From Lacrimispora indolis DSM 755 (GTDB lineage Bacteria; Bacillota; Clostridia; Lachnospirales; Lachnospiraceae): DNA of 64,000 nt. Made by a program: the position numbers and the translations under genes. Shown here piece by piece: positions 25,539 to 34,225 of this stretch. The first letter of the stretch is position 1. Every line of letters begins with the position of its first letter. The notes beneath the pieces are model-generated. The model saw only the letters and a program-made list of their open reading frames with translations, was not told the origin of the DNA and ran no database searches. The stretch covers positions 744,001 through 808,000 of the forward strand of contig NZ_AZUI01000001.1 in NCBI RefSeq assembly GCF_000526995.1. The letters run 5' to 3'.

Positions 25539-26822
25539 TTAGATCTTTTCTATGTAATATTGAGCATTAATAATAAGCCACATTTGGGTATCAAATCTCA
25601 TAACGGTCCAAAGAGATAAGCCCTGGAGGCCATATTCTTCTACCAGCCCAGCTCTTGCATCAAAACTTCTGGCATCTTTAAACCATACTACATGCATAAC
25701 CTCATCACTATCCACATAATAGAAGTAGGGTGACTGTGCAGCTTCATTAAATTGTATTGGTATATCGTTTACTGCAGCAATCTGGACCGCACTGTTAAAG
25801 TTTATTGCAACAGCTTCTGTGGCGCCGGGAACATAGGGAAGTGTCCAATCATACCCCAGAGTGGTGACTCCCAGAAATATTTTTTCAGCAGGAATAATAC
25901 TGACCGCATAATCTAACCATTCTCTTAAGATATTAACCGGAAAAATTGAGCTTGGATAACTGTATGATCTTGCCCAATCATAAGAAGAGAATATGATTCC
26001 ATCTACAAATCCAGATAATTTTGAATAGTCTATCCTTTCAAAGCTAATGTTCGGGGTATCAATATTCGTAACCGGTGTTATGGTAATCACTATTCTGTAA
26101 CCTTCTGAGCGAAATATCTCAGAGGCTTTTTTCAAATATTCTGCAAAGCCATCTATGTTGTCATTGGTCATGTTTTCGATATATACGTTGATACCATAAA
26201 AACCTTTCGTTTTCAGTATTTGAAGAGCATTATTAATCAGGCGATCCTGCAAGGAAGGGTCATTTAAAATATGATAGGTCACTTCACGGCTGACGATTCC
26301 CTCTTCGGAAATAGCGGAAACAAACATCATGGGTGCCACACCATAAGTTTTAGCCAGCTGAATAAGTTCCGTATCATCATCAAGGATGACAATTTCTCCT
26401 TCAGTTGTAGCCCTATAATTGAATATGGTCAGATATGTTAAAAAAGGAAGTGTTTTTTTTAAAACAGATTCATCTATATAAGAAAAGATATAACCGCTGG
26501 TTGCAATTGTTCTTGTTTTATTTGTTTGATAACTTATGACTATGGTTTCACCAATGTACAGTAATTCTCTATCGGAAAGATATGGATTATTTCTTAATAA
26601 TTCCATTGGTGAAACACCGTGCTGCTCTGCAATACTCTCCAAAGTATCGCCAGTCTGGACGGTGTAGAGTGTTTCCGGCTGAACAATCACAATAGTTTGG
26701 CCAACAGCTAAATTGTCAGGGTTTATAATTCCGTTTTCCAATATTAATCTGTTAACAGGGATTTTATAATACTCCGCTATTGAAAATATTGTTTCACCGG
26801 GTTGAACAACATGTATGACCAT
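25539..26822 (-). CDS. LysM-GH18 spore-cortex-lytic-type protein (YaaH/SleL-like)
   Basis: A 427-residue protein with two N-terminal LysM modules (HVVQPGETIFSIAEYYKIPV, about 3-47, and YTVQTGDTLESIAEQHGVSP, about 53-97) followed by a GH18 barrel (about 105-425). There is no signal peptide, as is normal for YaaH/SleL proteins made in the mother cell and placed in the spore. SleL cleaves cortex muropeptides as an N-acetylglucosaminidase. Here the GH18 catalytic segment reads GFYGINVYIENM; the Glu is kept but the Asp two residues before it is Tyr, so activity may be altered. AGAGGGAAG precedes the ATG. It sits alone in the accessory stretch. Confidence 0.88.
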   Translation of the reverse strand: MVIHVVQPGETIFSIAEYYKIPVNRLILENGIINPDNLAVGQTIVIVQPETLYTVQTGDTLESIAEQHGVSPMELLRNNPYLSDRELLYIGETIVISYQTNKTRTIATSGYIFSYIDESVLKKTLPFLTYLTIFNYRATTEGEIVILDDDTELIQLAKTYGVAPMMFVSAISEEGIVSREVTYHILNDPSLQDRLINNALQILKTKGFYGINVYIENMTNDNIDGFAEYLKKASEIFRSEGYRIVITITPVTNIDTPNISFERIDYSKLSGFVDGIIFSSYDWARSYSYPSSIFPVNILREWLDYAVSIIPAEKIFLGVTTLGYDWTLPYVPGATEAVAINFNSAVQIAAVNDIPIQFNEAAQSPYFYYVDSDEVMHVVWFKDARSFDARAGLVEEYGLQGLSLWTVMRFDTQMWLIINAQYYIEKI

Positions 26823-27261
26823 AACTTCCCTCTAATGATCTTATTAATTAATTATATGCTAATCTTACCTGTTCATAACATTATGTTATAAATAATTCTT
26901 TGTATTATTATACTCTTACGCAACGGCTGGATTAGGCAGCCCTTGTTCTGCAAGCCTTTTTTAATATACCCACACATGGCCTGAAACGCTTTCGTACTTT
27001 AAACGCTTCTCTATCATTGTTTATCCCGGTTTGACACAAAAAATATGCGGTAAAGATAAACGAAATATCCCTGATTCTCTGCTTCTGAAAAACTTCCCAA
27101 AATAATATTGTTTTTTATTACCATCTCCATTATAATGAAAGAGCCTAAAATCCGGCAATTCTCATATTTCAACACTCAATCATCCATTCCACCACCAATT
27201 CTATTCTTGTTGTAATTCTGCATCAAGCAGTTTACATAAACAAATCTAAGGAGGTATACAT
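26823..27261. other. 439-base intergenic stretch, no gene seen
   Basis: Divergent promoter region between the LysM-GH18 gene (minus) and the DUF5688 gene (plus). A TTGACA at about 27032 lacks a good minus-10 box at normal spacing. No reading frame, tRNA or strong hairpin is convincing. Confidence 0.4.
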
Positions 27262-28227
27262 ATGGTATACGAAACATTTCTGGAAACTGTCAAACATTCT
27301 CTGAAAGAACGGCTTGGACCTGAATTCACCCTTGTGCTTCAGCCCATTACCAAGAACAACGGACTGATCCTCCATGGGCTCTGTATCGGGAAAGCGGAGG
27401 AACGGGCCGCCCCCACTATCTATTTAAATCATTTCTATGAATCCTACCAAAACGGCAGGCCTTTTCATGCCATCCTTGATGACATCATGTCCCTTTACCA
27501 AAGCAGTCCACTGCCGGGTGACCTTCCCATTGAAGAATTCCTATCGTCAGATCAGATCATGGAGAAAATCATCTTCCGCCTTATCAACGAACCGGCCAAC
27601 CGGGAGCTTCTAAAGGAAGTACCTCATATCTCCTATCCGGAGCTGGATCTTTCCATCATATTCTACCTGTCATTTCAAAACGATGAAGACAGTCTCCTTA
27701 CCGCTCTTATCTGCAACCGTCATCAAAAAGCGTGGAACCGTTCTGCAGAAGAAATATACTCAGCTGCCAAATCCAACACTCCCCGTCTGTTCCCTGCCCG
27801 AATCCGCTCTCTTCCCGAAGCCATAAAAGACATTGCAACAAGATCGTCTGAAAACGATATAAACGAAGAAGACCTGGAAGAATTTTTTGATACCGCTCCT
27901 TTGTCTCCTCCTATGTACGTGCTGTCCAATTCTTCCGGTATCAACGGAGCCGGATGCCTTCTTTATGAGGGCATATTAAAAGACTTCGCCTCATGCAGCG
28001 GCAGCGATTTGATCATACTGCCCTCCAGCATTCACGAAGTCCTCATCATTCCATACAACAAAGATATCTCCATCGATGAATTGGCGGAAACCGTTCTCTC
28101 CATTAATCAGGAAGAAGTCCCGGAAGAAGACCGCCTGTCCAATCACATCTATTTCTATTCCAAAAGCAGCGATAAGCTGACCATTGCCTTCACCTCTTCT
28201 GCCCCAATCGGAACAAAGAATCCATGA
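27262..28227 (+). CDS. DUF5688 family protein
   Basis: A 321-residue soluble protein of the DUF5688 family, known mainly from Lachnospiraceae, often in several paralogues per genome and without assigned function. The N-terminus (YETFLETVKHSLKERLG, then LHGLCIGKAEERAAPTIYLN) and the C-terminal block (DLIILPSSIHEVLIIPYNKD, about 252-271) are family-like. AAGGAGGTATACAT precedes the ATG. Its last 38 bases overlap the convergent ThrE-type gene, so the two messages are antisense at their ends. No signal peptide or membrane segment is visible. Confidence 0.82.
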   Translation: MVYETFLETVKHSLKERLGPEFTLVLQPITKNNGLILHGLCIGKAEERAAPTIYLNHFYESYQNGRPFHAILDDIMSLYQSSPLPGDLPIEEFLSSDQIMEKIIFRLINEPANRELLKEVPHISYPELDLSIIFYLSFQNDEDSLLTALICNRHQKAWNRSAEEIYSAAKSNTPRLFPARIRSLPEAIKDIATRSSENDINEEDLEEFFDTAPLSPPMYVLSNSSGINGAGCLLYEGILKDFASCSGSDLIILPSSIHEVLIIPYNKDISIDELAETVLSINQEEVPEEDRLSNHIYFYSKSSDKLTIAFTSSAPIGTKNP

Positions 28228-28609
28228 TAAAAATAGCCATTGCTATGGCACCCGAAACCTGAAGCGTCTCCACCAGATAGTGGCTGGAAAGCTCCGGGTT
28301 ATTGCTGATCACATAAAACACGCTCCGGTAAATGGACGTTCCCGGAACCGACGGCAGGATGCCCGCCACCAGAAACACCGTAACCGGCGCCTTAAAAATC
28401 CGTGCAAAAATGTGGCTGGATAAGGCCACCAGCATACTGGATAAAAAAGCCGCGGCTATGACAGATCCAGCTGCGGCTTCCACCAACAGATAGACAAGCC
28501 AGCCGGCCGCGCCGATTCCTCCCGCCAAAGCCACATGCTTCCTTGGAAGCTCCAGGATCAGAGAAAAACTGATCACAGCCAGGAAGGCCCCAATTGTCTG
28601 TACTATCAA
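28190..28609 (-). CDS. Threonine/serine exporter, small (ThrE_2/DUF3815-type) subunit
   Basis: About 139 residues with four to five hydrophobic segments, corresponding to the C-terminal membrane half of ThrE-type amino acid exporters (AFLSSMLVALSSHIFARIF, GILPSVPGTSIYRSVFYV). The start is taken as the TTG at 28609, which has AGGAGG about 10 bases upstream and overlaps the stop of the larger partner (TTGA); an ATG at 28633 would overlap it by 28 bases. Together the two proteins rebuild a full ThrE that exports threonine and serine. A threonine aldolase lies 6 kb away. Confidence 0.85.
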   Translation of the reverse strand: MIVQTIGAFLAVISFSLILELPRKHVALAGGIGAAGWLVYLLVEAAAGSVIAAAFLSSMLVALSSHIFARIFKAPVTVFLVAGILPSVPGTSIYRSVFYVISNNPELSSHYLVETLQVSGAIAMAIFIMDSLFRLGQKR

Positions 28610-29382
28610 GAAAGCCCACCTCCTGTCAGCCACTGAAATAATCCCATCCCCGCTCCCACGCCTGCGGCTACCGCAAGAGCGATCACTACGGCTTCCATGA
28701 TCCTGGCTGTTCCTGAGGCATAATCCCCGTTTAAGGTATCCCGGATCGCCGTTGTAAATATAACACCGGGAAGGAGAGGCATGATTGCACCGATCATGAT
28801 AATGTCACTTTTGATTCCGGGCATAAGCCACCGTTCCATAAAAAGGGTGGAAACGGCAATTATAAATGCGCAGACTCCATTGGCGCAGAAATCATTGAGT
28901 CTGGTCCTTACGGATACCTCCATCGCCGCTGCCAGGGCAATTCCGGTCACAGCAGCAGCCAGACAGTCTTTTGCTCTCCCGCCTAAAAGCAGGGTAAAAA
29001 ATACTGCCACTCCCATGATTCCAATATCCTTTAATCTTCTGCCGTACTGAATTGCATTCCGTATTTCTTTCAGTCTTCCATAAGCCTCCTCCACCGTCAT
29101 GCGGTCTTCACACAGGCTTCTGGAAACATCATTGACCAGATACACCCTGTTTAAGTTGGTGGATCTTCCCGTAACCCTTCTGGCTACGGTTATGGCCTCA
29201 ATGGAGGGATCATTAAGGGATGCAAAGATCCCCGTGGAAAAAACAATGGCTTCCGCAGTTTCTCTGCCCGCTTTTCGTAAAATGTGGTCAATGGTATTCT
29301 CCACCCGGTAAATCTCCGCACCGCTCACCAGCATGATCTCTCCTGCCAGAACTGCAGTCTCCACAAGCAGCTTATCATTCAT
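28606..29382 (-). CDS. Threonine/serine exporter, large (ThrE/DUF1212-type) subunit
   Basis: A 258-residue protein. The first about 110 residues are the soluble ThrE domain (ETAVLAGEIMLVSGAEIYRV, STGIFASLNDP, RRVTGRSTNLNRVYLVNDVS), and five membrane segments follow (about 118-255), including IMPLLPGVIFTTAIRDTLNG. In the split exporter this part provides the cytoplasmic hydrolase-like domain and half the membrane core. It is translationally coupled to the small subunit. Upstream lies a family A hairpin repeat and then FeoB on the same strand. Confidence 0.88.
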   Translation of the reverse strand: MNDKLLVETAVLAGEIMLVSGAEIYRVENTIDHILRKAGRETAEAIVFSTGIFASLNDPSIEAITVARRVTGRSTNLNRVYLVNDVSRSLCEDRMTVEEAYGRLKEIRNAIQYGRRLKDIGIMGVAVFFTLLLGGRAKDCLAAAVTGIALAAAMEVSVRTRLNDFCANGVCAFIIAVSTLFMERWLMPGIKSDIIMIGAIMPLLPGVIFTTAIRDTLNGDYASGTARIMEAVVIALAVAAGVGAGMGLFQWLTGGGLS

Positions 29383-29403
29383 AGGCTTATTCCTCTATTA
29401 TTA

Positions 29404-29498
29404 TAACTTATCCGAACTTGCAAGGCAAGTGAGGATAAAAGGGCTGTTTTCAGCCCGTTCATCCGATTATGGAAAGTGCTTTTTACTTCCCATAATAT
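29404..29498. repeat. Dispersed three-hairpin repeat, family A, copy 1
   Basis: In order: TTATCCGAACTTGC/GCAAGTGAGGATAA, GGGCTG/CAGCCC with TTTT loop, and ATTATGGAAAGT/ACTTCCCATAAT. The reverse complement aligns along its whole length with 34071-34170. It lies between feoB and the ThrE gene. Confidence 0.75.
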
Positions 29499-29503
29499 GA
29501 AGT

Positions 29504-31483
29504 TTAAAAAATCAGACTACCAAGCTGAAATACAAGTACAGAAGCTGCCCAGGCCACTGCCAGCTGGAAAAGTACCATGCCAAGAGTCCATCTTATGGAA
29601 CCGGTTTCCTTTTTAATCGTTGCCACAGCCGCAATACACGGAGAATACAGGAGACAGAAAATCATCAGGGCATAAGCATTCACACCGCCAAAACCAATGC
29701 CTCCAAGAATGCCGGACAGCTCTCCCATTCCTGCCGCAGAATTTATATTGTTGATTCCAAACAGGACTGAAAAGCTGGAAACCACCACTTCCTTTGCAGA
29801 AAGCCCGGAAATCAAAGCCACAGCGATCCTCCAGTCTCCAAGGCCCGCAGGGCGCAGCACGGGAATCAGAACCCTGCCGATGGCAGCTGCAAAGCTTTGT
29901 GAAACATCAGTGACAAATCCTGACGACCCGCTGTTTAAGACAAACCAAAGCACAATGGTGGCAAGGAAAATGGTGGTTCCCGCCTTTCCTAAATAATCCT
30001 TTACTTTGTCCCATACATAAATACCTACCGTCCTCCCGTTTGGCGTCTTATATTCGGGAAGCTCTATGAGAAGCGTATCCTCTTCCTCCGCCTTATGGCT
30101 CCAGTGGGTCACATAAGCGATGGCAATTGCTACCATCAATCCGATGAGATACAGGGAATATGCCACGATCAAGGCATGTTCCGGGAAAAACATCTGGGAA
30201 AACAGTACGTAAATGGGGAGTCTGGCAGAGCAGGACATAAAGGGGGTAATTAAAATAGTTCTTTTCCTGTCCTTTTCACTGGGAAGGGATCTGGCGGCCA
30301 TAACAGCAGGAACTGTACAGCCAAACCCAAGAAGCATGGGAAGAAAGGCTTTCCCGGAAAGTCCCACGCGACCCATGATCTCATTCATGACATAAGCGAC
30401 CCTGGCCATATATCCGCTGTCTTCCAGAAAAGCCAGCGCAAGGAACAGGATAAAGATATTAGGCAGAAACGTGAGAATTCCTCCTACTCCGGCCACGATT
30501 CCGTCCACCACAAGGGAAGTGATCCAGTCAGCTGCATGGATGCTTTCCATAAACTGCTGCATGCTGGTGGAAAATAAGCCCAGCGCAGTTTCAAAATACC
30601 CCTTTAAAAAGTCACCGACAGTAAAAGTCAGAAAGAATACCAGGGCCATAATGCCCAAGAAAAAAGGCACGCCCAAAAAGGGATGGGTCAGATATTCATC
30701 AATTTTATCCGTAAACGCGGCTTTCTCTTCCTTGTTCACCAGACATTCCTTGATGATTCCTTCTATATAGTCGTATTTCTGGTTTATGATCTCCTTCTCA
30801 TAATTATGGTCAACAATATTGCTTAAATCCAAGGGATGGTCATTCCAGACCTCCTCATCATACTCCAGAAATTTGATGGCATGCCACCTTAGATTATCCA
30901 TGTTCCCGTAATGGGCTTTTAGTACGGTTTCAATCTTGGAAATCCTATTTTCAATTTTAGGCGTATAATTCACCACCACGCCTTGAGGCCCTTCTTCATA
31001 ATGGTGAACCACCGCATGAAGCAGCACATCAAGTCCGGTCCGTTTTCTTGCTGAAACAGGAACCACCGGGATAGATCCAAGCATCTCAGGAAGACGGTGT
31101 AAATCAATTTCCATTCCCCTGTCTTCAACAATGTCCATCATGTTAAGGGCCAGAATGACCGGCTTTTTTAGTTCCAGAAGCTGAAGGGTCAAATACAGAT
31201 TCCGTTCCAGGGATGAGGCGTCCACCACGTTGATGATCACATCCACTTCCCCATTTTCCAGGCATTTCCTTGTTACCTTTTCTTCCAGAGTATAGCATGT
31301 CAGGCTATAAATCCCAGGCGTATCAACCATCCGGATAGGACGGCCCTTGTAGCTGGTCTCTCCTTCCACTCTCTCCACGGTAACGCCCGGCCAGTTAGCC
31401 ACCTTAAGCTTTGCCCCTGTAAAAGCATTGAATAAGGTCGTTTTTCCGCAGTTGGGGTTTCCCACAAACCCGACATGAATCAT
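29504..31483 (-). CDS. feoB: Ferrous iron transport GTPase/permease FeoB
   Basis: About 659 residues. The N-terminal G domain has G1 GNPNCGKTT (about 8-16), G3 DTPGIYSL, G4 NMMD and G5 SARK, followed by the GDI domain. The membrane part carries the two Gate motifs (GFGCTVPAVMAARSL and FMSCSARLPIYVLF) with conserved Cys, and about 8-10 segments. FeoB imports Fe2+ through the cytoplasmic membrane. The ATG at 31483 fits best because GAGG precedes it and residue 1 begins the family-typical MIHVGFVGNPN; an ATG at 31501 overlapping feoA is possible. FeoA is encoded directly upstream; no FeoC is seen. Confidence 0.96.
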   Translation of the reverse strand: MIHVGFVGNPNCGKTTLFNAFTGAKLKVANWPGVTVERVEGETSYKGRPIRMVDTPGIYSLTCYTLEEKVTRKCLENGEVDVIINVVDASSLERNLYLTLQLLELKKPVILALNMMDIVEDRGMEIDLHRLPEMLGSIPVVPVSARKRTGLDVLLHAVVHHYEEGPQGVVVNYTPKIENRISKIETVLKAHYGNMDNLRWHAIKFLEYDEEVWNDHPLDLSNIVDHNYEKEIINQKYDYIEGIIKECLVNKEEKAAFTDKIDEYLTHPFLGVPFFLGIMALVFFLTFTVGDFLKGYFETALGLFSTSMQQFMESIHAADWITSLVVDGIVAGVGGILTFLPNIFILFLALAFLEDSGYMARVAYVMNEIMGRVGLSGKAFLPMLLGFGCTVPAVMAARSLPSEKDRKRTILITPFMSCSARLPIYVLFSQMFFPEHALIVAYSLYLIGLMVAIAIAYVTHWSHKAEEEDTLLIELPEYKTPNGRTVGIYVWDKVKDYLGKAGTTIFLATIVLWFVLNSGSSGFVTDVSQSFAAAIGRVLIPVLRPAGLGDWRIAVALISGLSAKEVVVSSFSVLFGINNINSAAGMGELSGILGGIGFGGVNAYALMIFCLLYSPCIAAVATIKKETGSIRWTLGMVLFQLAVAWAASVLVFQLGSLIF

Positions 31484-31493
31484 CCTGTTTTCC

Positions 31494-31727
31494 TCACGCA
31501 TGTTCCACAGCCTCCCTGATTTCGATTCCCTCCGATATCCTTCTTCCAAGGGCAAGGCGGGTACCTCTGACCTTAATGATCACAGTACCGCTCCCCTTCT
31601 TATTCATCAGGGTAACAGGCGTCAGCTCATTGACCCCCAGAGCCTCCAAACGCCTGGTGATGGCATCCTTTACCATCACACTGTAAACAATGTAGGTTTT
31701 TCCGATTTCTCCTTCATACAGCTTCAT
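31494..31727 (-). CDS. feoA: Ferrous iron transport accessory protein FeoA
   Basis: A 77-residue SH3-like protein (MKLYEGEIGKTYIVYSV; LTPVTLMNKKGSGTVIIKV; GRRISEGIEI) that binds FeoB and supports Fe2+ uptake. GGAGGAG lies before the ATG. The gene ends about 10 bases ahead of the preferred feoB start, so they are one operon. The promoter at 31801-31829 overlaps a Fur-like site, suggesting iron repression. Confidence 0.94.
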   Translation of the reverse strand: MKLYEGEIGKTYIVYSVMVKDAITRRLEALGVNELTPVTLMNKKGSGTVIIKVRGTRLALGRRISEGIEIREAVEHA

Positions 31728-31800
31728 AATAATCTCCTCCGGACGCAGCCAATCCTACCGGCGGCGCTCCAAGGCTCTTGCCTTAAATGCGTCCATTGAG

Positions 31801-31829
31801 ATTTTACTCTTATTGAGAATCACTGTCAA
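31801..31829 (-). promoter_or_regulatory. feoAB promoter with overlapping Fur-like box
   Basis: Minus strand TTGACA and TAAAAT are 17 bases apart, 74 bases before the FeoA ATG. Plus-strand bases 31810-31827, TTATTGAGAATCACTGTC, match the Fur consensus at 12 of 18 positions and cover the spacer and minus-35 box, where a bound repressor would block polymerase. Confidence 0.6.
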
Positions 31830-31879
31830 TACCATCTCCCCCGCCAGGCAACATTTTTGTCGGGCGGTCAAGCCAGCCC

Positions 31880-33865
31880 TCAATCGTCCATATCCTGAAG
31901 CATTTTCTTAATCTGAACCATCCGGTCACGCAGCTTTGCTGCCTCCTCGAAATTCAGCTCCGCTGCAGCCTGGTGCATCTTCTTTGTAAGCTCCTTTGCA
32001 AGCTTTTCCAGTTCCTTTGCATCCATGGATTCCGGATCCTTCTTAAAGCCCTTCTCCTCTTCAATGGCTGCCTTTGAGATGGCAATAAGGTCACGGACCG
32101 ATTTTTTGATGGTGGTTGGGGTGATCCCATGCTCTTCATTATAAAGCTGCTGAATGGCTCTCCTACGGTTGGTCTCCTCAATAGCCACACGCATGGAATC
32201 TGTCACCGTATCTGCATACATGATCACATGGCCATCGGAATTTCTTGCCGCCCTTCCTATGGTCTGGATCAAAGAAGTCTCTGATCGGAGAAACCCTTCT
32301 TTATCCGCATCCAGAATAGCCACCAGAGTGATCTCCGGAATATCAAGACCCTCCCTCAGCAGATTGATTCCCACCAGCACATCAAACACATCCAGACGCA
32401 TGTCCCGGATGATTTCGGAACGCTCCAGAGTATCAATATCGGAATGGAGGTATTTTACCCGGATCCCCACTTCTCTCATGTAATCGGTCAGATCCTCTGC
32501 CATCCGTTTGGTCAGGGTAGTGATCAGAATCTTGTTTTTCTTGGCAACTTCCTTATTTACCTCAGAAACCAGGTCGTCGATCTGTCCTTCCACCGGCCTT
32601 ACATCGATTTCAGGATCCAGAAGCCCGGTAGGCCGGATGATCTGCTCCACCCTTAACAGCTCATGATTCGCCTCATAGACAGAAGGAGTGGCAGAAACAA
32701 ACATCATCTGATTGATCTTTGACTCAAATTCCTCAAAATTCAAAGGCCGGTTATCAAGGGCAGAGGGAAGACGGAAACCAAAATTCACAAGGGTGGTCTT
32801 TCTGGAGCGGTCCCCTGCAAACATGCCCCGTACCTGAGGAAGGGTGATATGGGACTCATCCACGATGATCAGAAAGTCATCGGGAAAATAATCAATCAGG
32901 GTATAGGGCGGCTCTCCGGGCTGTCCTCCGGTCAAATGCCTGGAATAATTCTCGATTCCGGAACAAAAGCCGGTTTCTTTCATCATCTCCACATCAAAGT
33001 TCGTCCGCTCGGAAATCCGCTGAGCCTCTAACAGCTTGTCCTCGCTTTTAAAATACGCCACCTGCTCCTTTAATTCCTCCAGGATGGTCTGTGCAGCCAG
33101 CTCCATCTTCTCCCTGGACACCACATAATGGGAAGCAGGGAATATGGCCACATGTCCCAATTCCGCCCGAATCTCCCCTGTCAGGGTATCGATCTCCGTG
33201 ATGCGCTCCACTTCGTCTCCGAAAAACTCGATCCGGTAAGCCTCGCTTCCGGAATAGGCAGGAAATATCTCCACCACATCTCCTCTTACCCGGAAGGTCC
33301 CACGCCTGAAATCCATGTCATTCCGGTCATATTGGATGTCAATCAGCTTATGGACCACCTCATCCCTGTCCTTTATCATGCCTGGTCTTAATGAAATAAC
33401 CATTTCCTGATAATCAATGGGACTTCCCAGGCCGTATATACAGGAAACCGATGCCACGATGATAACATCCTTCCGCTCCGAGAGAGCAGCCGTAGCCGAG
33501 TGCCGCAGCTTGTCGATCTCATCATTAATGGCTGAATCCTTTTCTATATAGGTATCAGTGGAAGGCACATATGCCTCCGGCTGGTAATAATCATAATAGG
33601 AAACAAAATACTCCACCGCATTTTCCGGGAAAAACTCCTTGAACTCACTGTAAAGCTGGGCTGCAAGCGTCTTATTATGAGCGATGATAAGAGTGGGCCT
33701 CTGCAGCTTCTGGATCACATTTGCCATGGTAAAGGTCTTTCCAGAGCCTGTGACCCCAAGCAGAGTCTGAAACTGGTTTCCCTCCTGGAATCCCTTTACA
33801 AGCTGTTCAATGGCCTGGGGCTGGTCACCGGTAGGGGCATATTCTGAATGCAATACAAAGTCCAT
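31880..33865 (-). CDS. uvrB: Excinuclease ABC subunit B
   Basis: A 661-residue DNA repair helicase-like protein that loads onto damage with UvrA and recruits UvrC. Visible are Walker A GVTGSGKT (about 37-44), the beta-hairpin [15 protein letters not shown], the DESH box ([13 protein letters not shown]), motif [11 protein letters not shown] and the C-terminal UVR domain ([20 protein letters not shown]) that contacts UvrC. The ATG at 33865 has GGAGG at 9-base spacing; one two codons upstream is too close. uvrA, often adjacent, is not in the window. The promoter has a LexA-like box. Confidence 0.97.
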   Translation of the reverse strand: MDFVLHSEYAPTGDQPQAIEQLVKGFQEGNQFQTLLGVTGSGKTFTMANVIQKLQRPTLIIAHNKTLAAQLYSEFKEFFPENAVEYFVSYYDYYQPEAYVPSTDTYIEKDSAINDEIDKLRHSATAALSERKDVIIVASVSCIYGLGSPIDYQEMVISLRPGMIKDRDEVVHKLIDIQYDRNDMDFRRGTFRVRGDVVEIFPAYSGSEAYRIEFFGDEVERITEIDTLTGEIRAELGHVAIFPASHYVVSREKMELAAQTILEELKEQVAYFKSEDKLLEAQRISERTNFDVEMMKETGFCSGIENYSRHLTGGQPGEPPYTLIDYFPDDFLIIVDESHITLPQVRGMFAGDRSRKTTLVNFGFRLPSALDNRPLNFEEFESKINQMMFVSATPSVYEANHELLRVEQIIRPTGLLDPEIDVRPVEGQIDDLVSEVNKEVAKKNKILITTLTKRMAEDLTDYMREVGIRVKYLHSDIDTLERSEIIRDMRLDVFDVLVGINLLREGLDIPEITLVAILDADKEGFLRSETSLIQTIGRAARNSDGHVIMYADTVTDSMRVAIEETNRRRAIQQLYNEEHGITPTTIKKSVRDLIAISKAAIEEEKGFKKDPESMDAKELEKLAKELTKKMHQAAAELNFEEAAKLRDRMVQIKKMLQDMDD

Positions 33866-33973
33866 GATCATTTACCTCCAAATCATTTCCCGCAGGCAGC
33901 CGCCAAATGAACATGCAACCATATCCGCCCGGTATATAGCTTTTTGCAGGAATTACAATATACGTCACTGCCA

Positions 33974-34024
33974 ATTATAGCATACGGCAATAAAAAAGTA
34001 TAGCAAAACAGGGAACATCTGTTC
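33974..34024 (-). promoter_or_regulatory. uvrB promoter (extended -10) with LexA-like box
   Basis: On the minus strand TGCTATAAT is an extended minus-10 (33974-33982). GAACAGATGTTC at 34013-34024, an exact GAAC-N4-GTTC palindrome, matches the Gram-positive SOS operator and lies just upstream of the expected minus-35 position. Confidence 0.6.
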
Positions 34025-34070
34025 TTTTGGTATTGAAATTCTCTTGCTTTTAGTATATCATACATCTTAT

Positions 34071-34195
34071 ATTATCGAAAGTAAGGAACACTTTCGATAA
34101 TCGGATGGACGGGGCAAAGAACGCCCCTTTTATCCGAACTTGCGTCGCAAGTTCGGATAAGTTATACTATCGAAAGTAAGGAACACTTTTGATAT
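34071..34195. repeat. Dispersed hairpin repeat, family A, copy 2
   Basis: Four stems in a row: ATTATCGAAAGT/ACTTTCGATAAT, GGGGC/GCCCC, TTATCCGAACTTGC/GCAAGTTCGGATAA (14 bp, perfect), and ACTATCGAAAGT with ACTTTTGATAT. TATATCATAC occurs just outside on both sides (34054-34063 and 34193-34202), like a target duplication. It separates uvrB from the threonine aldolase gene. Confidence 0.75.
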
Positions 34196-34225
34196 ATCAT
34201 ACTATGAAACAGCAGGAGGATTTTT

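Noticed and set aside
22236..27261. Attachment-site duplication of the tRNA-Arg 3' end
   Set aside because: No second copy of the T-arm and acceptor sequence was seen in or after the accessory stretch.
33883..34065. Open frame of 60 codons upstream of uvrB
   Set aside because: It covers the uvrB promoter and LexA-like box and has no ribosome site.
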